Source: Lycium barbarum (Eukaryota; Streptophyta; Magnoliopsida; Solanales; Solanaceae). Taken from it: DNA of 64,000 nucleotides. Location: the NCBI RefSeq assembly GCF_019175385.1, contig NC_083346.1:744001-808000 (forward strand), given 5' to 3'. Position 1 is the first letter of the stretch; every line of letters begins with the position of its first letter. Of the stretch, positions 1 to 12,600 are shown piece after piece. Under the pieces are notes generated by a model that saw nothing but the letters and a program-made list of their open reading frames with translations, was not told where the DNA came from and ran no database searches. A program made the translations under genes and the position numbers.

Positions 1-173
1 TAATTCTTAGTTGCTGCAATCAAGAGACGTGACTTTTAATTTTTTTTAACCCAGAACATAAATTTTTTAATTGAGAAAAAACCAAAAAAAGGAGAAAAAA
101 GATAAATAGAAATAGAGGTCATAGAGAAGTGCCACATCATCTTGTGTATGCCTAACTTTATATTATATATAGA
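1..173 (-). mobile_element. Helitron-like 5' terminus, continues beyond window start
   Basis: Read on the minus strand, the sequence starts at 173 with TCTATATATAATATAAAG directly after an A, as expected for a Helitron 5' end inserted between A and T. The following block (AGTTAGGC, then GGCACTTCTCTATGACCTC) closely matches the segment just inside 28533 and, more weakly, the one at 56152. The 3' end is outside the window, so extent and coding content are unknown. Assignment to Helitrons rests on the TC start, the A flank and the family match. Confidence 0.45.
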
Positions 174-3100
174 TTCTCGAGAATTTTAGGGGAGCTACAC
201 AAAAAAAATGCATTAAAAGGGAGAGCAAAAAAATTAATTATGTGGGAAAAAATATAATGTGCAACTCTAACACGACCTAAGAGATAAATGATGATAGTGA
301 CTAACTGTGATCTTAGCTTGTCGTTTGTTGCCTTCTGCAAATTTAATGTTAACTTCAATTATTTTCAAAAATAAAACAATATTCAAATATATATTTTATT
401 CAACTTGCTAAGAAGTGCAATAATTAAATGTTCAGAACTTCAGATTGGAGTTGTTAGTTAAAAATTGTCACTTGGTATTTAAATGAACAAGAATTGTACT
501 ACTTCTTGACTTAATGAATTACATACACATTTTACCACTTAAATGAATACATAAACAAATTAGGTCTAATGTAATTGGATGGAATGAGCAATTATATGTT
601 TTTCAAGAAATATCAAATCATCTGGAGTAGTTTCACAAAGATCTTACAAATTTTAATTATTTAGGAAATACGCTTAGATTGAGAATTCATTGTCGCGGAA
701 ATACAAAAGTCCTCTTGGCCATCGGCTATGATAGTGGTTGTTTTCTTCTTAGATTAAAAAAAAAATGAAGAAGAAGACGAGAGGGGTATGAATGAATTAT
801 TTCACAAAGTTTAAGGATAAATTTTAACTTTTTCCCTTTTCTTTCTTCACGTGTCTAACTCACGTGACAATTTATAATGACCAAGATAAAGAAAATATGC
901 CAGCTGAAGCTTCACTAGAAACGAGGCTAATTTGGCCAAGGAAGGAGCACTTTTATATAGTTCTTAAATTATAATTACGTTGCAATTCTTCGTTGAAGCC
1001 GTATGTTATATATTCATAGCAAGTCATATTACTCTGTTTATCTAAAGTAGCCAACCAAATGAAGTGGAAGCTAAACGGTGAATAAAAGTAATAGGTAATA
1101 AAAAGTATATTTTGTTTGTCACTTCGACGAGATTGTTAAAGTACTTCACATTAATGGGGATGTGCATAATTGAGGGGAAAGATAAAAAAAAAATAAAAAA
1201 AATAGTAGTAATTATGTAAATAATAATGATGTCATATAAATATAATAAGGAAAATAAATTCTTTTTTCTCATAATATACTCTACACAATAAGCAACTTAA
1301 TCGCATATGTACTCAATTGCAAATTAGGAATTCTTTGTGATTTAGAACTTACATATAAGATTGAAACCACGCCTGTTAGTGGGATGTAGTAGTTGTACCT
1401 GCTACTGAATTTGCTTTTCGACTTTACACTTTGAATTGAATCATATAAAAGTGCACAATTTAACTACTTGAAAAACCTTTTCTGAATATGTAATTATCCG
1501 TTCATACTTAATTGGAAGTTTTGAATTCAAGCTCTAAGAATTGAGTAATTTTTAGCACCAAACATTTTATTCCCGCAGTGAAGCTTTTCGGCACAAATTT
1601 GAATTAATCAAACTTTAAAGTGAGTACCGAACGTGGGATAGAAAATCAAAAAATATTTGAAAAATTCACAACTTTGGCAACCAAAGCCCCACCACTTTCA
1701 CTAAACATCAAGTGTGGTCCTCATTATGAGTCCAGCAACTTTGGTATTTTTGCTTCTTTTTTCCTTGGACTTTTTAACCTAGATTTTCACACTGCATTAT
1801 TTGTTCAACCAAAATTAAATTTCATTAAAAAAAATATTAAAAAGAAGAAGAAGAACAATATAAAACACCTTGTGGCGTCCCTTTTGCTATGCATGAAGTA
1901 ATGGGTCATCATAAATGCCATCACACTGTAATTCAGTAGAGAATTTAAGGCAATTTCTCATCCTTATCTCTCTTTGCACCTTGGGACAAGTAACTGTTGC
2001 CTCTTCCCAGGAAAAAAAATTAGTATTGCGGCCTTTCATTCAATTGCCAGATTAGCTAGGTTCCATTTATTGCATTTCTTCCTATCTCTGATTATTGCAT
2101 TATGCATGAAAATTGAGGGGTTTTTTTCCCTATTTGTACACATGGTAAAATGAAAGCTTCAATTTGTGTGTGTGAGTGAGAGAGAACTCATACTACAGTA
2201 CTGAATTTTTGGCTTTAAGTTGTATATATAACCTTTAATTAGTTAAAATACTATGTGTTTTTGGTCCATTATATAAGAGAAATTAAATATATTATATTTG
2301 AATTACTTTTAGAAATATATCATCTTTAAAGATGAAGTAACAATACAAATTTAACGTAACACTAGGGTAATTAAATGGTGCTACGGTGAATAATATTAGA
2401 AATTTATAATTATTCACAAGCAAAGGATAAAATGGCATATTTTGACTAATTAAAGGAATAAAGGTGAAAATATGCTTAGAAGATATCAACAAGGATTAAT
2501 GTTAGATTTATCAATAATTGCGGGACCAAAAGTATTATCAACCCTTAATATTATTAGTAGATTTTAATTTGTGATAGCAAGTTATTATCAGATGACCAAT
2601 TTCTCCTTTCGTTTTAATTTACATAATGTTATTTAACTAGACACGTAGTCTAAGAATTAAAGAAAGATAATTTTGAAGTTGGTAGTTTAAAACAATCCAA
2701 AGATATTTATGTGACTATAAATTACATCATTAATGACAAAATGAGAGTTTTAATTAAATTATTGATAAATATAAAAATGTCGTATTTTTTTTTGGACCGA
2801 CCAAAAAACATATCATCATATAAATTGAGATGAAGGGGCTAGTGATGTTTTTCAAGAGTTTTACCAGTCAATTGACCTCGTTATGTAAATATTTTTTATA
2901 TCATCAATACATAAAACTTAAACTCATCCATTTCTTTTATAGTCAATTTAAATATAAATTAATAGGGTAGAGACAATTAAAATCAATGTAAACTAAATTA
3001 TAACATGTTGTCTGTCTTATGTTTCAGGTTATTCGTTTCACTTACTATAAATAATTTCTTATAGTTATTTGATAGTGTTTTAACACTGTTCATGTATAAA

Positions 3101-3300
3101 AGTTATTTTTTCTTTTCTTTTTGGGTCTTTAAGTAAGGTAATGACCAAAGCCACTAACTATGTATACACTTGGCATTCTCACAGTCCTAGAAAGGTGCAG
3201 CTAAGCTCCATCACCACATATCTCATAATTAAATAATCTAAAAATGTTAATCCTATAATATGTGCTGAAATGAAATGTTGCATTAAATATGTGAAACAGA
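174..3300. other. AT-rich intergenic region, no gene seen
   Basis: I see no conserved protein, RNA gene or clear transposon ends. Open frames here are short and AT-driven. Two perfect CACGTG G-box cores lie 13 bp apart (848-853 and 861-866), about 2.6 kb upstream of the CASP-like gene. Simple A/T runs are common. The last few hundred bases should contain the promoter of the gene that follows. Confidence 0.5.
848..866. promoter_or_regulatory. paired G-box motifs
   Basis: Two CACGTG palindromes start at 848 and 861. In plants this hexamer binds bZIP and bHLH factors. The distance to the nearest gene (start codon 3443) is large, so a role in that gene is speculative. Confidence 0.25.
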
Positions 3301-3319
3301 CTATACTGAGAGTCTCTTC

Positions 3320-3327
3320 TATATAAG
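3320..3327 (+). promoter_or_regulatory. TATA box of the CASP-like gene
   Basis: TATATAAG lies 116 bp before the start codon at 3443. That leaves room for a roughly 85-base 5' leader, which is pyrimidine- and A-rich as usual for plant leaders. No other good TATA motif lies between it and the ATG. Confidence 0.5.
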
Positions 3328-3442
3328 TGGTTCAACTTTTCTTGTAAAATTGCAATTGCCTTTTTCTTTTGTTTTCTCTAAGCTAATAAAAAAAATAAAG
3401 CTTTGAGTTTGTGTTGCAATTGCTTTAATCTGAAAAAAAAAA

Positions 3443-5718
3443 ATGAGTTATTTGGGAGTTGGAGTTAGTCCTGGAAATGTTCCAGTTTATCATGGGAATA
3501 ATTTAAAGGTGATTGATAGGAGAGTGAGAGTTACAGAGCTTGTGTTAAGGTGTGTGATTTGTGGTTTAGCAATTCTTGGTGCTGCTCTCATTGGAACTGA
3601 TAGACAAGTTAAAGTGATTTTCTCAATTGAGAAAGTTGCTGAATTCACAGATATGAAAGCTCTTGTGTAAGTTCTCTCCTTTTTTATTTTTCTCTCTCTT
3701 TTCTTGTTTGCATGGTGTTTATTTGGCTTGCTTTTTTTTTTTCATCCGGTTTACATACGGTACTTGATTTGAGTCGGACTAATTTGGATTTGGATATGAA
3801 AGTTTTACTTGAAATAAAGTTCTCTACTAAAGGATACTCTATTCAAGTCTTAAACCTGAAACTTTTTGTTTCCACTTGAAATAATACGCTTTCTATTCCT
3901 CTGGAAATAAAGTTCTCTTTACTAAAGGCGATTGTATTCGAGTCTAGAACTCGAGATCTTTGGTGTGTCTGGAAAAATAAAGTGATCTCGATTAAAGGAG
4001 ACTCTATTCAAGTCTCGAACCTAAGACCTTTGGTCTATCAGGAAGTTCCACTTGAAATAAAGCGCTCTTTATCGAAGGCTGACTCTATTCACGTCTTGAA
4101 TCCGAGAACTTTGGTCTGTCTAGAAGTTCGACTTAAAATAAAGCGATTTCTATTAAAGGCGACTTTAGTCATGTCTTGAATTCGTGACCTTTGGTTTAGG
4201 ACAGAGAAGTTCACAACCTTTGGTGGTGTTTATTTGGCTTGTAACTACAAGATTTTAAGTCTACCAATTGTTCAAAAAGTGAAATTTGTGTTTGTTTTTG
4301 CAGGTTTTTAGTGATAGCCAATGGGTTAGCTGCTGCCTACTCACTGGTGCAAGTTCTAAGGTGCATTTTGAGTATGATTAGAGGAAGTGTTCTCTTCAAT
4401 AAACCATTGGCGTGGGCTATTTTTTCTGGGGATCAGGTACAAAGTTAATCCTACTTAATTTGTGTCTGTTGAAATTTTGTGGGTAATTATTTATAAATGA
4501 GTTCTTGAATTATCCTTAAAAATTCGTAAAACAAATCATAGTTTTGAGAAAAAAGGGTTAACGTTTTTTTTTTTTTTTTTTTTTTGTGGGGGCAAAAACT
4601 ATCAAACAGACGTAACTGGAAAAAGTTTTTGGCCTTGTTTCAAATCAAATGCTAGCTATTATGTTCTTTTTTTAGGTTTTCACCCGCTTCGGTGCTCGTA
4701 TCGGGGTCCGAGTAAAGCCAAACTCGCGTTGAAAGTCCCACATTGACGAGTAAATTAGCGTAACAAAATCAACATCATATCCAATCTCGAACATAAGAAG
4801 TCCGGTCAAGGATGAAGTTTGTTTAATTAAGATGAATTTTAAAGTCTAGTAATAGTTCTTAGGGACCACAGTAGTTGTAGCAATATTGCCTTTTTGTAGA
4901 ATAAGGCTGCAACATGGTAAATGTTTTGTTTGCAGTGGAACCATTAAATTCATAGACACTTCATATAACTCAAAAATTCATAAGTCAGTCACAAGTCTCA
5001 CAACCAAAATAAATGAGGAGAGAATCCTAGCAAAATCTATGACCAGTCTATCCATTAAAAAAAAAAAACAGTTCTGGTCCAAATTCGACATAAATTATAT
5101 GCGAGAAATCATTAAAATTTCAGCGAAAAAAGAAGTAAAACTCGAATTGATAGAACATATGGTCCAACTACATAATTGCTTCATGATTTATATGGGAGAA
5201 ATCACTTACTACATAACTCTTTCTTTGTCATTACTTCCATGGTCGTGCCTCATGAGGCACCCATACTATCGAAATGGTTCATCATATTAGAGATGTCTCC
5301 ACTAGTGCCCTTTTTGTCAATGATGCTATAATTCTTATTCCTATCCCGTCATTCTCTCTTTTGATTTGTCAAAATTCATAACTTCCATACAATTTGAATA
5401 CATCAAATTTAAATTATGAATCTGTCACTAACTGCTAATATGTATACTATCATTTTTCTTCATCTGCAGTTGATGGCCTACTTGACACTAACCGCCGTGG
5501 CGGCGGCCGCGCAGTCGGCGGTGTTTGCCAAGTTAGGACAACCAGACTTACAATGGATGAAGATATGCAATATGTATGGGACATTTTGTAACCAAGTGGG
5601 AGAAGGAATTGCAAGTTCTTTAATTGCGAGCCTTAGCATGATAGTTCTCTCTGGCATTTCAGCTTTCAGTCTCTTCCGTTTGTATGGAAATGGTAAAGGA
5701 AAGGGCAATACAATATAA
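3443..5718 (+). CDS. CASPL2B: CASP-like membrane protein, CASPL2B type (3 exons)
   Basis: Three exons join cleanly: 3443-3666, 4304-4436 and 5470-5718, all with GT-AG introns (donors GTAAGT and GTACAA, acceptors TGCAG and CTGCAG). The product is 201 aa. It begins [18 protein letters not shown], the conserved start of the CASPL2B subgroup. Four hydrophobic stretches (about residues 30-50, 74-96, 119-140 and 165-190) fit the four-helix MARVEL-like CASP fold, with both termini cytosolic. Conserved signatures include the Arg in the first helix region (ELVLRC), FSGDQ before helix 3, [13 protein letters not shown] and CNQVGEG. CASP and CASPL proteins sit in the plasma membrane; true CASPs build the Casparian strip scaffold, while most CASPLs have undefined roles. 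Intron 1 holds a degenerate tandem repeat and intron 2 (about 1 kb) holds repeat-derived sequence. Subgroup assignment is from recalled Arabidopsis homologues. Confidence 0.93.
3805..4205 (+). repeat. degenerate ~80-bp tandem repeat in intron 1
   Basis: Five units share the pattern GAAATAAAG..CT followed by ACTAAAGG, CTATTCAAGTCT, an AACC/TCGAG block and ACCTTTGGT. The CTATTCAAGTCT element recurs near 3841, 3927, 4002, 4084 and 4163, so the period is about 75-85 bp. Units differ at many bases, so the expansion is old. The repeat lies wholly within intron 1 of the CASP-like gene. Confidence 0.6.
4437..5469 (+). other. intron 2 of the CASP-like gene, repeat-derived
   Basis: The intron holds a poly-T tract (4565-4585) and a GC-richer block at about 4675-4815 (CACCCGCTTCGGTGCTCG, TCGGGGTCCGAGTAAAGCC, GTCCCACATTGACGAG). 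That block resembles a dispersed short repeat often seen in plant introns and spacers. No gene was seen. An open frame at 4886-5290 has no recognisable domain and looks fortuitous. Confidence 0.45.
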
Positions 5719-7183
5719 TGTAATGTAACTTTAGTGGATTACCCTTTGGTCTTTTTCTTTTTTTAGATCTTTTTTTTTTTCCTTTTCTCTTGGCAGTTGT
5801 AAAATAAATCAAAGACCAAAGTTGGTGAGGTTCTAATGATTTCAGTTTTTTCTTGATCAAATTCAGATTAGTTTGTTTACTCTTTGATTCAAAAAATTAA
5901 CTATTGACTAATCTCAATTGATGGAAATAGAGACCATTGAAAGTTCAATTGGCGAGATGTGTGTGGGGAAAAAGCTGGGGTTTATATGAGTGGTAGAGTG
6001 GTGAGGAGTAGTACGGGTAATAAATTCGCTGGTCAGGTCAAGGGTCTCAATAAAATATTGGCCACAATTTATATAAGACTTTTCTTTTTGGTCACTAATG
6101 AGTAATGACACATTTTTTTATTTAATAATATTTAACTTTAAATTTTATTTTCTACGCTTAGCGAGATGATATGTAACAATACAAATGTCTTTAGCTTATT
6201 TCAGACCATAAGATTCAAAAGTCTTCTTTTATATTTTAAATTCTTATCCGATCAAATTATATCACATCAATTGAGACGATGAGAGTAGTTAAAGTGGTTA
6301 ACAACATAATACTCAAGTAATATCATAAGTGGGGGTTGAGAAAGTATTGAGGTTGTTTAGATAGACGGTCAGTTAGAGAAGGCAAAATTAGTTCATGTAA
6401 GTGGGGTTATTGACCCCCTTATTTATTAGCTCAAATTGACCCTCTTATTTATTAGCTCAACTTATTTAAGCCCATTATAAGTTGGACTGATGTGTGGTCT
6501 TAATTGACTCATGAGAAATCTTATTAAAATATTTTCAAAAAAATTAATTTATTTGATACGTTGTATATAATCATAAAAAAAAATTATAAGGTACTTAAAT
6601 ATTGTTAAAGAACAAATAAAGTAACTAAAAATTATTAAGAATTAGGTGGGTTGGGTTATGACTTGCATTTTAGTACATTTCGGCTCAATTCGTTTCAGCC
6701 CAAGTTACTTTTGGGCAGATCAATAACTCGCTCATTTATTAACTCACGCTATTTTGATCAGCTCAACTCGCCCATTTGACACTTCTACGCTAGTAAAAGC
6801 ATTTCAAAGTAGTTCGGAAAAAAAAAAGTTAGAATGGGTAGCTTTTTAAATTGTTCGACAACTTTTGTTTGTTACTTTATTTGCTTGGAAGTTTGAAATT
6901 TAAGTATTAAAAATTGTAGTGGGACAGATAGAATCTCTAGGTCTCGAATTCATGTTCTAGTATGTAAGAGATTTTTATAGGGAGTTTTTTCTCTTAATTA
7001 ATTTTTATGACGTGTGAACTCTAATTAATCGGGATGTCAAAATGAATACTCAACAGAGTAGGAAATCAAAATAAAATGAATATTTATCTTGTAACGCAAC
7101 TAACCATAGTTAAAGAAAGAATAAACATCCAACTTTAATTAAAGTGACATTTCTTGTCCACCTAAACTTGTTGAAGAATATGG
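5719..7183. other. intergenic region with an old hAT-like remnant
   Basis: The 3' flank of the CASP-like gene has an AATAAA-like signal near 5803. The stretch at about 6640-6790 (GGTGGGTTGGGTTATGAC, AGCCCAAGTTACTTTTGGG, CGCCCATTTGACACTTCTA) matches the right half of the hAT element at 54186-54792, so it is a decayed relative. No matching left end or target duplication was found. No gene was seen. Confidence 0.4.
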
Positions 7184-7194
7184 ATTGTAGTGCA

Positions 7195-7380
7195 GTGGTA
7201 GAGCCAGGATTTCCGCCAAGGGGGTTCAAAATATAAAAAAGTAAACATAGAAAGAAGCCTAAGGAGGTCCAACATCTACTATATATACATAAAAAATAAT
7301 TTTAACCTTATAAAAATAATATTTTTTTTCCGCCGAGGGGGTTCGGATGAACACCCTCGGCTCTATGTGGCTCCGCCACT
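7195..7380. mobile_element. 186-bp short non-autonomous element with 11-bp target duplication
   Basis: The element starts GTGGTAGAGCCAGGATTT and ends TATGTGGCTCCGCCACT, so its ends are imperfect inverted repeats. It is bracketed by an exact 11-bp duplication, ATTGTAGTGCA (7184-7194 and 7381-7391). An internal block, CCGCCGAGGGGGTTCGGATG, is characteristic of a very abundant short repeat I associate with Solanaceae. The long duplication and inverted ends suit a MULE-type MITE. A SINE is an alternative, but there is no clear A/T-rich tail. Confidence 0.75.
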
Positions 7381-7639
7381 ATTGTAGTGCATAGGATTCG
7401 TTTATGGGTACTTGAATTGATCTAAGTAGGAAGATTTTTTCCTTAGATGAGTTTTTTGAAATGCAAATTCAAATTAATCTTAATATCAAAATGAATACTC
7501 ATAAATAAATAAATAAATAAATAAAAGGAGTATGAAACTTTATTTTGCAACACAATTAAGAAAGTGAGAAAAGGTATAGGCATCGAACTTTCAACTAAAG
7601 TAACATTCGCCTCCATCTTATGTTAGAAAAAAAAAAAAA

Positions 7640-8190
7640 AAAAGACATTCATCTCCGTCTTTAATTTTTGTCCTTCAAATTAGTGGTCTATAAGTTTTGT
7701 CCTTCGCCTAATACTCTTAGATTGTGGGTTCGAACACAGCTCAGTAAAAAAAAAATAGCAAGGCAGATGTTTGGATTCTCAAGGCGGAATTTGCATGTTC
7801 TGGCCTTGAATTTTAGGCTAAGCGGTTCGAACCCGGAACCTTGAGGTTCTAGGCGAAGGGCGAAAATTAAATACTTTCATTTTGATGGGCAAAACTTAAA
7901 GATCACCCCAAAATAAGGACATTACTGCTAATTGCCCATCGTCCTTCATACGGACTGGTCTCTAATTTTGTCCTTCAATTCACTGGTCTTTCATTTTTGT
8001 CCTTCACTTAAAAAGATAGCCGAAAATATCCAGAGATTTTAGGTTCGAATCCTAGCAGAGTCGAAAATGAAAAAAAATCGCAATGGACCGATGCCGGAGA
8101 CGATAAACTTTACCTTGCACAAATTTTTAGTTATGTCTTAAGGTAAAGTTTGCAGTCTCCGGCAAATTTTGTGCAAAAGGCTTATCTTGC
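7640..8190. repeat. inverted-repeat (foldback-like) dispersed element
   Basis: Blocks such as TTTTTGTCCTTCGCCTAA, GTGGGTTCGAACACAGCTC and CTTGAGGTTCTAGGCGAAGG occur in direct and inverted orientation. Two arms of AAACTTTACCTTGCAC / AAGGTAAAGTTTGCAGTCTC type pair near 8105-8155. The same vocabulary recurs at 46225-46640. The GGTTCGAATCC core is tRNA-like (B-box-like), but no complete tRNA fold was found. No coding capacity. Confidence 0.45.
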
Positions 8191-8207
8191 AATTTTTTTG
8201 ATTGAAT

Positions 8208-8275
8208 ATTGATGGTAGGAAAATGAGCCTTGGATTTCGGATCTGACTGTTGAGATGCTATTTTTTACAATAAAT
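8208..8275. repeat. short dispersed repeat, copy 1 of 3
   Basis: The block GAGCCTTGGATTTCGGATC followed by TGACTGTTGAGATGCTATTT occurs here and in diverged form at 24254-24320 and 30136-30180. All three copies follow a short 'ggtaggaaaatga'-like lead. No ends or target duplication could be set. It does not code. Confidence 0.5.
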
Positions 8276-9690
8276 AAATTAAGAGTGAAGTTGAGCTTTA
8301 AAGATAAATTTAGAGAGCTGTTAAATGACCACACTTATTTGGCTCAAATGTGACCACACTTATGAAAAGACTACCATAAACTTCTTTTGACTTTGCAATG
8401 TTTTCGTTCAAAACACACTAATAAATACAATGATTTATTCCTATTCCCAAAACATTTGACCAACTAAAATTGATCCATATTTCCATACAAATGAAGATGA
8501 AGTCTCTACATACTTTCTGTATTTGAGGTATTTAGCAAACTATACGGTTCATTTAATATAAAAATTATACACCTTACTTGTTAAGAAAAATTACAGTCTA
8601 CTCAGAAAAAATACTGCTTTACAACTTGTTTTCTAATCTATATTGATTATAATTAGTGTCAATGTAGATAAATACAACACATGGGTTTTTTCCAATTTGA
8701 TATAATCAAATATTCTATTTAATTATTATTTATTTAAATTACATGTGAAATTATAAGTAATAATTTGTTTAATAGTATGAACTACTTATACTAGCTAGTT
8801 TTGTTACACCCTTATATATCAACCATATTAAATCTTTAACATTATCATTTTAATAAAATAAAATAAAAAGTTATAAAATATCAAATAAAAGTCACAAGAG
8901 ATACAAGACCCTTTTTGCAAATAAATCATATTAATTTTATTCGTAAATACAGTGTACAATTTAATTTATGATAGTGAACAAGTTATTAAGATAGTAAAGG
9001 AATATTACAATGTAAGACTTGAATCTTCCCAGGCAATTGCCTTTTTCCACAAGATGTTTTTCTCCTCCCCTTCGATCAATCCAACGTTTTTTCCCTCGCG
9101 ATAGTGATATTCCTTTGCTACTTCTTGGAAAAAAATGTAGTTATTTTGAAATTCATATGATACTTTTTACACATTAATTAGATATAATTTCATTATTTTT
9201 TAAAGTTGGAATCTACAACTAGTACTTACTCCATGTAATAAGAATTGGACTTGACTACCAACCACATTAACATCTTCTTTAGCGGAAAAAAAAGAAGAAG
9301 AAAAGATACCAACCATATTTAAATTTTTAGTTTAATTTAATAAAATATAATTATGTAAAACTATATGAATAATAATGTAAGCAATAGGAATTTTTTGTCT
9401 AAAACTTTCTGCAACAAAAATTAGTGACAGATTTCATTTTTAATAGCAAATTCTTCATTATTTTAATATTTTTTCTATTTATTTTCTGTTGTAAACAAAA
9501 ATCCATCATTATTCCATTATTTTCCTACGAATGTCATTAAACTTATTATTATTAATTTATCAAAACTAAATGCACCAACACCACAACAATGTTTATCAAT
9601 ATATGAGAACTTATTTAAAATTGAATTCTTAAATATATGAAATTACTTTTGATTACTTATTAAAAATAGTTAAGGGTAATGCATAATATG
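8276..9690. other. AT-rich intergenic region, nothing recognised
   Basis: The stretch is strongly AT-rich, with many A/T runs. I found no gene, paired terminal repeats or conserved protein segments. It ends at the target duplication of the solo LTR that follows. Confidence 0.5.
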
Positions 9691-9695
9691 TCCAC

Positions 9696-12600
9696 TGTTG
9701 ACACCCAATTTTGTCCCTCTTTTATTTAATTTACTCGGGTTTCTAAATTTACTGACGAGCTAAATACTTTATTTTTCACAATATTCTATTGCTACTACTA
9801 TTAGTATCACTACTTTTATTTTCAACATTATAAGTATTACTTTATCACAGATTTTAAACGGTTAGTCATCGTTTCGTTTTCGGGTTCGGATTCGTCAAAT
9901 TAGTTATAAGACAACACTTTGCAAAATATTTATTTTTTACATATTAATTATTTATTGTCTTTACATAATATATATTATACCAGTTATTAAATTAGAAGCC
10001 CAAAAAATAATTAAATAGCGGAGGAAGGATCAACAATTCTCAGCCAAATTAATGGCCCAAAATACAAATACAATATTCTTCAACTCTACCAGCCCACATT
10101 TTCAGCCAATTTGAGCCCAACAATTAATCCAACAAAATCCTTTCGGATCAGCCCACAACCAAGTTCACCCAGACCAGCCCAGAAAGGATGACCCGGTCCA
10201 CTTCTCCTCATTTTTTATCTAAACCTAATCCCTATTCCTCTTCTTCACCCTCACCTTCCTCCTTCATCGCCGCCCCTCCCCTGCTCCCTTCTCTCTCTCT
10301 TCTGCTTCTTCCTCCGTTCCCTCACGTGCTTTCCTCTCGCCTCCTTCCTCACGTTCCCCTCCACTACACTCTGACATCCCACTTCCCTCTGTTCCACTCA
10401 ATTTCACCACGATACACCCACGCCTCCACTGCTCCGACACCACCACACCTGCTCCACTTACTTCTGTCCCCCTCACGTTCCTCCCACTTCACCCGACACC
10501 CATACTTCTCTCCCACGCTCCTCTCTCCACTATAACACAAACAAAACTCTATAAATGGGTCGAAGTCGAATCAAAAAAGGGGGGATTCTTCAGCTTGTAG
10601 AGGGACCGAGTCCTTGCTCTCCATTCTTAATTTATCATTCGACTCATCAAAAAGAATACGAAATTTCAGTCCCTTTGATAACCTTAACCCCTCTTGGAAA
10701 ATCTATTCTCAATTACTGTATTTGGGAATACATATTCAATATATTAGGTGGTTTACTCTTTCAATTCTACTGCTGCTTTAAAATCGAGCGTAGATTCGAG
10801 GCTTCGACATCCCAGTCCATTGCGCGCAAAACAGGTAAACTTCGATATAATTGTCACTCGTGATCTTTAATTTCTGCTTGTTTAAGATTTTTAGTTTACT
10901 CTGCTGTATGTTCAGTGGTTATGTAATTTCGCTGTCGTCGTGTTGTTTGTTTGATGTTTGGAGCTATTAGGATAGAACGTTAATCGCCAAAAAAATGAAT
11001 TTGAAAGATGCATATCGTAATTCGGATGTTTAGATTGAATTCCCAGAACTTAGAACCCATTTAGAGCCGAATATACATGGGTATACAATGAGCTATCAAG
11101 ATAAGGCGAAGGCATACACTCGATATACGTCTGCTATACACATTATGGTGTGTATATCTTAGGTATATCATGTATATGATTGAAACAGGCCAACACTGTC
11201 CCTCTTTCACTCTGTTTGTTCAAGCAATATACACTGATATGTATATAATCTTCTTGGGTTAGATACGATGCAATGATTACATGATATGTCGATGTTGTTT
11301 GCTGTTTCGATTTGGCCTCTAGTTTACGTTCTATGCTCAATCCCATTAGCAACTATGTATTAGGCCCAGTTCTATTTGTTTTGTCTGATGAGTATGTTTT
11401 ATATGAAACTAAATATGTCTTAGATCCTGATATCAGTTATGCACGAGTGTTTCGTTTATGAAAATTTATGAAATAAATCATGTCTGTGCTGTCTCTGAAT
11501 ATCATACTCTAATCCCCACGACTTGAAGTGAAACCTTTCGTTGGTTCAAATGATCAGATGAACTTAAGGCTGTTTGCAGTAAAAGGGAAAAATCAAGACT
11601 TATCCTTTCTGTTAGTAGGAGTTGGCATGGTCTACTCTTTGGTTCATAGACACGGATAAGTTCTATGCTAATTACTTGCTTATAGTTAGTGAATTTAAAT
11701 TCTGCTTAGTGAGCATATTGTTAAATCTGCCTGCATACTTTATTTATAAGAGTTTACTTGCTTAAATAACTCTGTTGTACCTATTTAACTGAGGCTGTTT
11801 GTGCCATGTATAATTGAACTTGCTGGGTATATCGCCCCTGTCCTAAACTGTTTGGTATTGTCTTTCTTTCCTATATATGTTGCTGTTATTTCTGAAATAT
11901 GGCATGAATCAAAACTTAGTTCCTTATATTGCGATGGTTATTTGATAGAAGTGAGAATCGTTATGCAGATTACACTTAGTTTTGGCTTTTTTTTAGCTGG
12001 TTTAGTCTGCCTCTTGTGCTAAAATTGTTCAGTTCATTAAAGAAACATGATGCCCTTTAGGCGTTAAAGGAATTCTGGAATTGCCAGCATACTTTAGTTA
12101 TTTTTTTGCTATTGCATTTTGAGGATGAACTGCTGCTGCATTTTTGTCATTCCACTGCTTTACGTGGGTCTATGGAATGTTGCACTTCAGCCATTTTTTA
12201 GCTTCACCTCCTATTTGGTCAAATTCTTGCTTGTTAATGTTGTTAGATATCTGATTATAAATTGTGTTGCTCGCATGTGACAAAGGGGTGTTTAAGAATT
12301 TAATTTTGTTGTTTGTAGTCTTAGAATGAATCTGGAACAAGAAACTTTATTAGCTATCGATGGGATTATATTTAGAAGTCCAATTTGTGTATTTTTCACG
12401 CATCGTTGTTTTGTCTAAAAAAAGGATCTGATTCGATTGAATTAAGGCGGTTAGATGCTGTTTTATATTTCCATCAATCTAGCTATCTTTTAAACATACT
12501 AGATATTTCTGGCAGCCTTAATATATGCTCTAATATACATAACACACACACCACCCACTGTTCTGTTCACGCTGGATAAATGAAGAAATAGCACATAGTG

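Noticed and set aside
4886..5290. 134-codon open frame in intron 2 of the CASP-like gene
   Set aside because: No domain, AT-rich, contains poly-A slippage and lies between confident splice sites.
7735..7760. tRNA-like GGTTCGAACAC (also 8041 and 46269)
   Set aside because: Only the B-box-like core is present; no acceptor, D or anticodon stem could be formed around it.
10188..10863. Two open frames (115 and 102 codons) that look like a small gene
   Set aside because: They lie inside a solo LTR, one in a C/T-rich low-complexity tract, and show no domain or conserved pattern.
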